Source: Nipponacmea schrenckii
Lineage: Eukaryota; Mollusca; Gastropoda; Lottiidae
Direction: 5' to 3'
Assembly (NCBI GenBank): GCA_030562195.1
Contig: JAUJPP010000011.1
Span: 3,968,001-4,032,000, forward strand
DNA length: 64,000 nucleotides
Part shown: in pieces, positions 42,701 through 55,500 of the stretch
Numbering within the stretch: position 1 is the stretch's first letter
How the letters are laid out: each line of letters opens with the position of its first letter
The notes under the pieces: model-generated
Database searches by the model: none
The model's input: the letters and a program-made list of their open reading frames with translations, nothing else
Told to the model about the DNA's origin: nothing
Translations under genes and position numbers: made by a program

Positions 42701-43470
42701 GGAAAACTCAGAAAACTAAGTAACCATTAAAAAACACTAAATCAATTTATTAAGGGTTTTTCAATAATCAATTACATTATTATGGATAATTACCTATTTT
42801 TGGATATATATTTATGTTACTTATGACAGCAGGTATATTTACCAGTCCTGATATTAAGTTTAATATTTTCATATTCTATGTTCATTCTAAGATGCAGTTT
42901 TCCTTTTAATATTCATGTCACCTTCACTATATATATCAAAAACATATCGTCAATCTGTATAACACAATAGCCCTGCTATTTCACTCTTCATCTTATATAT
43001 ATGACTATCTATATATCTATATTATTGCTTGCTTGCTCACTGCTTTATATTTTATGCTTATTGCTTATTGCTTGACATGCATCTTCATCTAGTCCTTTAT
43101 TCCCTATTTTCACAGTTAATAATTTTGCAGTCCATGCTTACATGCAAATGGTGGGATCATACACACAACCACAGGCACTGGAGAGCATTTCTCGTCATTC
43201 TATCAACTTCTACGAGAGTCAATGGCAACAACACCAGATGGAGCTGTTCAATTACCCACGATCTAACACCATAAGTGTGATCTCCGATATCTCCAACTTC
43301 AGTTCGGACACATCATTTAGTAGCGGGTCACCTGACATGTTCCTAGGGTTACCAGCACTTCCTGTTAAAACTAGAAAGGTAAGAGAAATTTGTTAAATTT
43401 GGTTATCATTTTGATGTGAGTTTATTGCGAAGCAGAACTTCGCCAAGCGTTGTATTGTTCACCCACCAAC

Positions 43471-43527
<57 letters not shown>

Positions 43528-46500
43528 AGGGAACTCTTTACGAACGAACGGCTACGAGCGGGTAGGACTAACGAATACGAGAGGAACGTTGGTCCAGGAT
43601 ATAAAGCTTGAGTTAACCAGTTCGATTCCAGAAATGGTTAAAGTAGATAAAAATGAATACATGCAGCACAAGTAATTTAATTTCCATGTTAAGCAATGAA
43701 ATAAATGAAAACAGTCCACCTAAGTTATGAATGATATTTCATTCGCCAATTATTTTTATTATCTCCCTTGAGTGAGATGTCTTGGGTAAATTGGCTGTTT
43801 ATAAATGTTTGTCATTATTCTGAAGTATAAGAAATTGTTTGGTTTCTTTCAGTATATGAACCGGCAGAGTCAGGGCTCTATCATCTCTAGTATTTCTGAC
43901 TCCTCGGCCAGCGATTTACGGGATAAAACAGTCAGTTTAATTGAACCATCTATAGAACAACCTGCATCATCTGATCTGTAAGTAACAAAATCAACTTTCT
44001 ATGGTGTAGGCACATACATAAACGTGTCTGACCTAGTAACCAGAGGAAAATATCATGACCCTTAACATCATTCGACTGATTTAGTCTGGTGTTGTAATTT
44101 AATGGACTCTAATTAGGTTCGGGTCTGTTATTTCTATGATGTAAGAACGACTCGCTAGTTTCAGAGGGAAAATACATGACCCTTAACATCATTAACTGAT
44201 TTAGTCTGGTGTTGTAATTTAATGGACTCTAATGAGGTTTGGGTCTGTTATTTCTATGATGTAAGAACGACACAATAGTTTCAGATGGGAAAATATCATG
44301 ACCCTTTACATCATTCGACTGATTTAGTCTGGTGTTGTAATTTAATGGACTCTAATTAGGTTCAGGTCTGTTATTTCTATGATGTAAGAACAACACAATA
44401 GTTTCAGATGGGAAAATATCATGACCCTTTACATCATTCACTGATTTAGTCTGGTGTTGTAATTTAATGGACTCTAATTAGGTTCAGGTCTGTTATTTCT
44501 ATGATGTAAGAACAACACGATAGTTTCAGATGGGAAAATATCATGACCCTTTACATCATTTGACTGATTTAGTCTGGTGTTGCAAAACCCAGCCATTTGT
44601 AGTTCTGCGATGATTTTGATTGCCTCTTTTTGAGTAGAAATTTAAACCTAAATTCTTTTATTTCAGAGAGATGAAGCGAGCGTCCGCCCCAGCTAATGTG
44701 AATGTGGAAACTATTTTACCCCAAGAAACAGAAGACACTAAGAGTGAAGCAGACGTCCCAAAAGATTCTGACTCGGCATTCGGTGAACCGAAACCACTGG
44801 ACGATGTTGATGTTTCAGATCAGCTCATTAGAAAGAAAGAGGTACGGTTGTGATATTTTATAAATAAAGTGATACTGTGTCTTAACATGAACATAAAATT
44901 TAAGTTTTCAAGAATGGTCAATATGAGTATATATTCATCAGTGAACTTACCTGGTGTCATAAAGTAACAGAATCTCTGTAAAATCCAGAAAATCTGTTAA
45001 GTTATTTATAACAGCAGGTATATCTACTGATTGAGTATATGCTGTTATTGTTTTAAATTGTGACTGTTAGACATTGTGTATATTATAATTTATTGCTTGT
45101 TCAGTTCACATTGGAGAATCAGTGGCTCAGTAAGTTAGAAGTTTGCTCGATAAACTAAAGGTCCTGGGTTCAATCCCAGTATGAGTTGAAATAACAAATT
45201 TAGAAGTTTCAACCTGGTTTTTTGAGAATATAGTCTACATTGTTAAAAAAACCACAGAAATTATTTGGTTAAAGGGAGATAATTAATGATATTAATTTTT
45301 AAAGGGAGAAGATGGTCCGAGTATACGAGGTGGAATGGTGGACGCCCTCGTTGTTCATGCTACTGCTGCTGGCAAAACAGGTAATAACATTGACCTTTAA
45401 CCTTTATTTCACCTTGACTTCTCCTTCAAGCGACCTTCAATTATTTAACAAATGAATATAAAATGGCTACAATATCAGTATATATTCTACAGCTCAATAC
45501 CAATATCATTTTTAATAACATATAGGCAGATTTTTTGTTTTACTTTAGGAAATTATTGATATCAATTATCACCCATCGATATCAATATCAACGTCAAATA
45601 TCAATACAAACAATTGATATCAATTATCAATATTCAATATTAATATTTATAATCAATTGACTTTAAGATTTTAAAAGACAATATTGTTTTTAAGAAATAA
45701 TTGAAGGTGCCTTGCCAGTAGATAGATATCGTAGTTTAGTTTCTAGGTAGAGAAAACTCAGCATTGTGACCTTCTGGGGCATGTTTGATACAGAGAAATC
45801 TAATCCAGATCAATATTTTAATTCAAAATCAAATTCGAATGCTTTTTTTCAAAAAGGACACATTTTGTTACTTCAATAAATTACTGTAAGGCTACAAATT
45901 ATTGCGAGATAGAAATTAATGCGTTAAATGCGACCTATCCGCGATTGCATTAATTTGTATCTGCATTTTTAAATACATATTTCCAAGTGAATTAAAGGAA
46001 AATAAAAACAAATGATGGACAAAAGGTAGAATGAGACAAGTATTTTAATTGAGACCGGGCGGGATTAAGTAATTAGGTAATTATCTCTAAATTTGAAGCT
46101 GATTAGTAATCAATGACGTTAAAAAAGATTTTCACACTTGACTATATAAAGGTAAAATCTTGATCATTGTTCAGGTCTTCATTCATTAAACACTTGTAGA
46201 CACCTATCGCGAATCGCATTAATTTGTACTCGCATTTTAGTGTCTATACCCCATGTCGCATTAATTTGTTGACGCATTAATTTCTAGCCTTACAGTATTA
46301 GAAATGTTTTCAGTCTGCAGGAAGGAAACATTCAATATCCTTGAGGATTTCTTTTATAATTTCAATTTGGATTGGTTTTTCTAGCAATCAAACAGGTCTT
46401 TTCACTTGGAATCCTGCATTATTTCAGAAATCGGATGGGTCCTGTTCCTCAAAATCTTGTGATAGAAATTTGTCTTGAAGTGTGGAACTTTCACCGAGAA

Positions 46501-49500
46501 ATACCATACTTTATTTCTAATTGGAAAACAAGATTTTTGGTGAAACAATCCCAAATTCACATTTTTTTTCATTTTTATAAATCGCATAAAATCATTGCAT
46601 TTTGTTTTATAATATTCTTGCCATTTTTAAATTCATACAACTGTTTATTATATATTATATTCATGTCCCTCATATCAGACATCCTAGCCATGGGTGCAGA
46701 TCAGGGTAGGGACACAGGGGAAGGTCCCCATCACTTTATTAAATGGTGGGGACACTAATGATTGGTCTTCACCACTTTATGGGATATAGAGTATTAGAGT
46801 AGTGTTAAATATGTGATAGCCCATTCATCATACTTGAAATGCATTAAAAAGGCCATAAAATTTACAAAAAAAAATTGGGAAGAGCCTCTCAATCCCCACC
46901 GTTCATCACTCTTAATGAAATAGGGGGACTACTTCTATAAACCCAATTCAGTTGAGGTTAGAAGGGTTATGGGGTAAGAATATTGAGGCTGTCAACTGAG
47001 CTGTATGCTACAGACCGTGTATGGCAAATAGAAGTCTGAATTTGCTCTACAGTGATAAATAACTAGAACTGGTGGGGTCAAAGTTCAGCTCATCTGGACA
47101 GACATATTGTTAGAATTCAAACATGCAATCAAAAATTGTTTAACTGTAAGAATCCCTGGCAATTTATTTTAAAACTTTAAGACCCTTGAACATTTTTTTT
47201 TTGTCTAAATAAAGTTTTATTTCTTGTGAAGGCTCCGAGAGAGATTTAGTCAATGAAGAAGGTAAGCTTAGAGTCGTCTCCCTTTGTTTTAATGTCCGTC
47301 TGCCATGCCTTATTTGCTTTTTTTTTTAAATCTTGATATTGTGATTTACTTTTTGCTTTTAATTTAATGAAAATGTTTCTTTTTCGATATTTCCTTTAAG
47401 ACAAAAGAATGTTTTTCTGTAATTTTTGACACGTCTTTCCACACGATTGGATTTCTTACTTTTGGACAAGCTATCTCAATACTGTTACCCGTAATTTCAA
47501 TAATTAATCAGTAATCACCCTTTGCATTCTCAAAAACACACATCTGGACAAACTATCTGAATATCAGCTTCCATTCATTTCACAAACTAGCACATCCCAA
47601 TCATACCCATTACCTCCCTTGGAACAAGTTACCTCCCTTTCTTATGAATTTTTAAGCTTAAGTTTATTTTATTATGTTGCATTTACTAGGTTTTTAATTT
47701 TTTAGTTCTGAGCATGTTTAACTGAGAAAATTGCATGAAGATTTTTAAATACTTGAGATTCAAATTTTGAATTTTAAAAATGTTTTTAGGTTTGTTGTTG
47801 TGTAGTAAGCTATTTCTAACAGTTGAAATGTAGCCAATGAGACGTGTCCAACCATGTCATAAACACAAGACTAAATGTAACTCCCTTTGATGTCGCTCAA
47901 GTCTTTATTGTAGAGATTGTAGTCACATAAATGTGTCAGGAAATAATTGGGAGATTGGCCTCGAAAAATCGGAAGATTGGGCGGAAAATTGGTAGATTGG
48001 GCAAAAGATTGGTAGATTGAGCGAAAAATTTGGAGATACTGACAATTGCTTTTTCAAAAATTGTAATTCATGACTTATCCCCATCATTACTTACACACAA
48101 TGAAAGGAAAAGTTATTGAAAGAAGCTCGTGAAATATTGAACAGAGTTTGCCACTTCCAATTTAACACTCTTCAGATACTAAGTCATAAACAGTATTCTT
48201 GTTCATCATGGTAACAAATCGCTCACATTCTCTTGATTTCTTTTGTATGATAATTGAGTCTAAGATTGTGACGACAACCTCAATTGTGAGGAATGAAGGC
48301 CAGAGCTCGAAGGGATTGTATACAGAAAGCTAAAACATTGGCTGTTTGATAATATATAGATATAGAAATATATAAGACTAAGTGTAGCTTTTATTGTTGT
48401 AAAGTTTGTGTTATCAGAAGAATTTTATTTCAAAGTTTGAATAATTCAATGTTAATAAAGAAAATTTTCTATAATTTCATTTTGTTAGTATATTGAAACT
48501 GTTTTCTGAAGTAGGCTACTTCTATGGAACGCCATTAATGACAAAAAGTAGTTTCTAACAGTTTCGTATTATTTGACACATCGGGCGACACCTGGTGTTA
48601 GATGTCAGCATGACCTTCACGAAACCCTGATTTTTCACGAAATGGCCAGATTTTTCACAAAACGAATAAATTTTTCACGAAACAGCAAAATTTTTCACAA
48701 ACCGAATCAATTTTCACGAAACAGCCAAATTAATCACGAAACGAATAGATTTTTCAAGAAACAGCCAAATTTTTCACGGAACGAATAGATTTTCTAAGAA
48801 ACTGTTAGAATCTACTTAACTAATTTAGAATCTGTGAACTGACTTTTTGCGTTAATGGCGTTCCATATACTTCAAGCCTTCAATCTACTGTAGTTTTTAA
48901 TAAACTATACTGCTATCTTACTGTCAGAAACAGATTAATCTCATACATTTGTAATTAATATTTTATAAAACTCTGTTTGTTTTAATATAGATTATTATCA
49001 ATACGGATTTAATGTTGCTTATCAAAATCAGATTCAAAAATTAAATGAATGGAATTTTACATCTTACTCTTCTGCAACTAATAAGCTAATGAAGACAGCA
49101 ACACCATGCAGTGTGCACTAAGTTTAAATTGGCCAGGCATTATGTTTCCTTTAATAAAGGCCAATAAGAACTGTTATTGAGGAGGGTAATGTATGACATG
49201 ATCGTGATAACCCCTATTATCTCCCTTTAACAACAGTTCAATTTTCAAATAAAAACTTATCTTTCTTTTTTATTACAGAATTTATTTATCAAGAAGCTTT
49301 CCTGACAACGTACCGAACGTTTTTATCACCAAAAGAATTGATTGAGAAATTATTATATCGATTCTACAAGTTTCAACATGCTACAGATTCTAAAGTTCGA
49401 CTGGCCAAAAATTCATTTTCATTGTTAATACGTGTTATAGATGAATTAGGGTAAGTTCATCTACATGGATGTTGATATTATAGAATTATATTACTTGCCC

Positions 49501-52500
49501 CTTATTGAGTATACCTACATGGATGTTGATATTATAGAATTATATTACTTGCCCCTTATTGAGTATATCTACATGGATGTTAATATTTTAGCATTATATT
49601 ACTTGCCCCTTATTGAGTATACCTACATGGATGTTGATATTATAGAATTATATTACTTGCCCCTTATTGAGTATACCTACATGGATGTTGATATTATAGA
49701 ATTATATTACTTGCCCCTTATTGAGTATACCTACATGGATGTTGATATTATAGAATTATATTACTTGCCCCTTATTGAGTATACCTACATGGATGTTGAT
49801 ATTATAGAATTATATTACTTGCCTCTTATTGAGTATACCTACATGGATGTTGATATTATAGATTATATTACTTGCCCCTTATTGAGTATACCTACATGGA
49901 TGTTGATATTATAGAATTATATTACTTGCCTCTTATTGAGTATATCTACATGGATGTTGATATTATAGAATTATATTACTTGCCCCTTATTGAGTATACC
50001 TACATGGATGTTGATATTATAGAATTATATTACTTGCCCCTTATTGAGTATACCTACATGGATGTTGATATTATAGAATTATATTACTTGCCTCTTATTG
50101 AGTATACTACATGGATGTTGATATTATAGAATTATATTACTTGCCCCTTATTGAGTATACCTACATGGATGTTGATATTATAGAATTATATTACTTGCCC
50201 CTTATTGAGTATATCTACAAGGATGTTGATATTATAGAATTATATTACTTGCCCCTTATTGAGTATACCTACATGGATGTTGATATTATAGAATTATATT
50301 ACTTGCCCCTTATTGAGTATACCTACATGGATGTTGATATTATAGAATTATATTACTTGCCCCTTATTGAGTATACCTACATGGATGTTGATATTATAGA
50401 ATTATATTACTTGCCCCTTATTGAGTATATCTACAAGGATGTTGATATTATAGAATTATATTACTTGCCCCTTATTGAGTATACCTACATGGATGTTGAT
50501 ATTATAGAATTATATTACTTGCCCCTTATTGAGTATACCTACATGGATGTTGATATTATAGCATTATATTACTTGCCCCTTATTGAGTATACCTACATAG
50601 GTGTTAATATTATAGAATTAAACGCTTTTGTCTCAAAAATTTGCATTATTTCTTTTTTATAATTCATTCCTTATATTTAGCTTAATTATTTTATTTTAGA
50701 AATTTGGAGTTGAATGAAGAATTTAAATTTTTGCAGTTTAATAACTGGATGATTTAAGTTTTAAAAAGCCCTTTAAAGGATCTAGGTGTTGATTTTTATG
50801 CAATATTACCCAGCCCTTAGAGGATTCTAAGGATTGAAAGTAATAGAAAAATTGCCCCAGAGTATTCTCGTTAATTAACCATTAATTATGGACCAATTAA
50901 ACAGAATGTTCTCTGGGCTTCAACGTAAGTTGATTTTATTTGTTATTCAAATCTTTCTTATACAACAGTCTTTAAGTTACTTCCCTTTTTACAACAAAGG
51001 TTACAAATTAAATTAATATTGTTCTGTTAACACAACTTAGTTAATATTGTTCTGTTAACGATCTTATTAATATTGTTCTGTTTAACAAACTTAGTTAATA
51101 TTGTTCTGTTAACAAACTTAGTTAATATTGTTCTGTTAACAAACTTAGTTAATATTGTTCTGTTAACAAACTTAGTTAATATTGTTCTGTTAACAAACTT
51201 AGTTAATATTGTTCTGTTAACAAACTTAGTTAATATTGTCTGTTAACAAACTTAGTTAATATTGTTCTGTAACAAACTTAGTTAATATTGTTCTGTTAAC
51301 AAACTTAGTTAATATTGTTCTGTTAACAATTAGTTAATATTGTTCTGTTAACAAACTTAGTTAATATTGTTTTCTGTAATCGACCCAATATTGGCCGATC
51401 TAAGGAGAAATAATGAAAAATGTAACATGTTCTGAAAACAATAATTTTGGCATTAACAGAATGTTCTTGGGCTCAACAATTGTTTTTTTGTTACAACTTT
51501 TAAAAAGTCTTTAAACCCTTTTTTAAAAAGGGTTTCAAACTTAGTTAATATTGTTCTGTTAACAAACTTAGTTAATATTGTTCTGTTAACAAACTTAGTA
51601 AAAATTGTTCTGTTAACAAAATTAGTTAATATTGTTCTGTTAACAATTTATTATAGGTTCTTTAAAACCCAGGTTGTTGTACACTTAAAATTTTTTTTTA
51701 AAATCTTGATATTGTGATTTACTTTTTGCTTTTAATTTAATGAAAATGTTTCTTTTTCGATTTTTCCCTTTTTAAGACAAAAGAATGTTTTTCTGTAATT
51801 TTTGACACGTTTTTCCACACGTTTGGGGTTTCTTACTTTTGGACAAGCTATCTCAATACTGTTACCCGTAATTTCAATAATTAATCAGTAATCACCCTTT
51901 GCATTCTCAAAAACACACTCTGGCCCAAACTATCTGAATATCAGCTTCCATTCATTTCACAAACTAGCACATCCCAATCATACCCATTACCTCCCTTGGA
52001 ACAAGTTACCCCCCTTTCTTATGAATTTTTAAGCTTAAGTTTATTTTATTATGTTGCTTTAACTAGGTTTTTAATTTTTTAGTTCTGAGCATGTTTAACT
52101 GAGAAAATTGCATGAAGATTTTTAAATACTTGAGATTCAAATTTTAAATTTTAAAAATGTTTTTAGGTTTGTTGTTGTGTAGTAAGTTATTTTCTAACAG
52201 TTGAAATGTAGCCAATGAGACTGTCCAACCATTTCATAAACACAAGACTAAATATAACTCCCTTTGATGTCGCTCAAGTCTTTATTGTAGAGATTGTAGT
52301 CACATAAATGTGTCAGGAAAAAATTTGGGAGATTGGGGGGAAAAATTGGAAGATTGGGGGGAAAAATTTGGGTTTGATTGGGCAAAAGATTGGTGATTGA
52401 GCGAAAAATTTGGAAAAAATACTAAAAACAATTTTGCTTTTTCAAAAATTTTAATTCATGACTTTCCCCATAAATTACTTACACACAATGAAAGGAAAAT

Positions 52501-55500
52501 TTAATTAAAAGAAGCTCGTGAAATATTGAACAAAATTTGTCACTTCCAATTTAACACTCTTCAGATACAAAATCATAAACAGTATTCTTGTTCATCATGG
52601 TAAAAAATTTGCTCACATTCTCTTGATTTCTTTTGTATGATAATTGAGTCTAAGATTGTGACGACAACCTTCAATTGTAAAGGAATGAAGGCCAGAGCTC
52701 GAAGGGATTGTATACAGAAAGCTAAAACATTGGCTTTTTGGGTAATATATAGATATAGAAATATATAAGACTAAGTGTAGCTTTTATTGTTGTAAAGTTT
52801 GTGTTATCAGAAGAATTTTATTTCAAAGTTTGAATAATTCAATGTTAATAAAGAAAATTTTCTATAATTTCATTTTGTTAGTATATTGAAACTGTTTTCT
52901 GAAGTAGGCTACTTCTATGGAACGCCATTAATGACAAAAAGTAGTTTCTAACAGTTTCGTATTATTTGACACATCGGGCGACACCTGGTGTTAGATGTCA
53001 GCATGACCTTCATGAAACCCTGATTTTTCACGAAATGGCCAGATTTTTCACAAAACGAATAAATTTTTCAGAAACACCCAAAATTTTTCACAAACCAAAT
53101 CAATTTTCACGAAACAGCCAAATTAATCACGAAACGAATAGATTTTTCAAGAAACAGCAAAATTTTTCACGGAACGAATAGATTTTCTAAGAAACTGTTA
53201 GAATCTACTTAACTAATTTAAAATTCTGTGAACTGACTTTTTGCGTTAATGGCGTTCAATATACTTCAAGCCTTCAATCTACTGTAGTTTTTAATAAACT
53301 ATACTGCTATCTTACTGTCAGAAACAGATTAATCTCATACATTTGTAATTAATATTTTATAAAACTCTGTTTTTTTTAATATAGATTATTATCAATACGG
53401 ATTTAATGTTGTTTATCAAAATCAGATTCAAAAATTATATGAATGGAATTTTACATCTTACTCTTCTGCAACTAATAAGCTAATGAAGACAGCAACACCA
53501 TGCAGTGTGCACAAAGTTTAAATTGGCCAGGCATTATGTTTCCTTTAAAAAAGGTTTTAAAGAACTGTTATTGAGGAGGGTAATGTATGACATGATCGTG
53601 ATAACCCCAATTATCCCCCTTTTAACAAAAATTAAATTTTCAAATAAAAACTTATCTTACTTTTTTATTACAGAATTTATTTATCAAGAAGCTTTCCTGA
53701 CAACGTACCGAACGTTTTTATCACCAAAGAATTGATTGAGAAATTATTATATCGATTTTACAAGTTTCAACATGCTACAGATTCTAAAGTTCGACTGGCC
53801 AAAAATTCATTTTCATTGTTAATACGTGTTATAGATGAATTAGGGTAAGTTCATCTACATGGAGGGTTAAAATTATAGAAATTTTATTACTTGCCCCTTA
53901 TTGAGTATACCCACATGGAGGGTTAAAATTATAGAAATTTTATTACTTGCCCCTTATTGAGTATATCTACATGGAGGGTTTAAAATTTTAGCATTATATT
54001 ACTTGCCCCTTATTGAGTATACCCACATGGAGGGTTAAAATTATAGAAATTTTATTACTTGCCCCTTATTGAGTATACCCACATGGAGGGTTAAAATTAT
54101 AGAAATTTTATTACTTGCCCCTTATTGAGTATACCCACATGGATGTTGATATTATTTAAAATTTTATTACTTGGCCCCCTTTTTGAGTATACCCACATGG
54201 ATGTTGATATTATAGAATTATATTACTTGCCCCTTATTGAGTATATCTACATGGATGTTAAAATTTTAGCATTATATTACTTGCCCCTTATTGAGTATAC
54301 CCACATGGATGTTGATATTATTTAAAATTTTATTACTTGCCCCTTATTGAGTATACCCACATGGATGTTGATATTATAGAAATTTTATTACTTGCCCCTT
54401 ATTGAGTATACCTACATGGATGTTGATATTATAGAAATTTTATTACTTGCCCCTTATTGAGTATACCCACAAGGATGTTGATATTATAGAAATTTTATTA
54501 CTTGCCCCTTATTGAGTATACCTACATGGATGTTGATATTATAGAAATTTTATTACTTGCCCCTTATTGAGTATACCCACATGGATGTTGATATTATAGA
54601 AATTTTATTACTTGCCCCTTATTGAGTATACCCACATGGATGTTGATATTATAGAATTATATTACTTGCCCCTTATTGAGTATACCCACATGGATGTTGA
54701 TATTATAGAAATTTTATTACTTGCCCCTTATTGAGTATACCTACATGGATGTTGATATTATAGAAATTTTATTACTTGCCCCTTATTGAGTATACCTACA
54801 TGGATGTTGATATTATAGAAATTTTATTACTTGCCCCTTATTGAGTATACCCACATGGATGTTGATATTATAGAAATTTTATTACTTGCCCCTTATTGAG
54901 TATACCCACAAGGATGTTAAAATTATAGAAATTTTATTACTTGCCCCTTATTGAGTATACCTACATGGATGTTGATATTATAGAAATTTTATTACTTGCC
55001 CCTTATTGAGTATACCCACATGGATGTTGATATTATAGAATTATATTACTTGCCCCTTATTGAGTATACCCACATGGATGTTGATATTATAGAAATTTTA
55101 TTACTTGCCCCTTATTGAGTATATCTACAAGGATGTTGATATTATAGAAATTTTATTACTTGCCCCTTATTGAGTATACCCACATGGATGTTGATATTAT
55201 AGAATTATATTACTTGCCCCTTATTGAGTATACCCACATGGATGTTAAAATTATAGAAATTTTATTACTTGCCCCTTATTGAGTATACCCACAAGGATGT
55301 TGATATTATAGAAATTTTATTACTTGCCCCTTATTGAGTATACCCACATGGATGTTGATATTATAGAATTATATTACTTGCCCCTTATTGAGTATACCCA
55401 CCTGGTGTTAAAATTATAGAATTAAACGCTAGTCTCATTAGCATTATTGGTCTGTATAATTCATTCCTTCATTTAGTCTTAAGATTTTATTTGAGATTTG

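Larger units (their letters stand above)
40998..43130. other. Intron between exons 6 and 7
   Basis: Holds the 29-bp array, the poly-C run and a probable MITE (listed separately). The remainder is very AT-rich and no nested gene is seen. Confidence 0.6.
47318..50990 (+). repeat. Duplicated block, copy 1 (exon 12 + 54-bp array + exon 13 relic)
   Basis: Beginning at aaatcttgatattgtgattt the sequence runs parallel to 51690-55790 through intron, a TA-flanked MITE, a SINE fragment, exon 12, the 54-bp array and exon 13. In this copy the intron and exon 12 look clean, while exon 13 is ruined. The offset is about 4.4 kb at exon 12 and 4.8 kb at exon 13 because the arrays differ in unit number. Confidence 0.9.

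Noticed and set aside
45113..45195. tRNA gene with box A and box B
   Set aside because: No acceptor-stem pairing or clean cloverleaf could be drawn; it fits a SINE head better.
46372..46758. 128-codon open frame in the intron after exon 10
   Set aside because: No motif, AT-driven composition, and it is interior to the intron beside a MITE.
49465..50662. Repeat protein MDVDIIELYYLPLIEYTY
   Set aside because: It is an intronic 54-bp array out of frame with exon 12, and it is bounded by splice sites of the RAPGEF1 gene.
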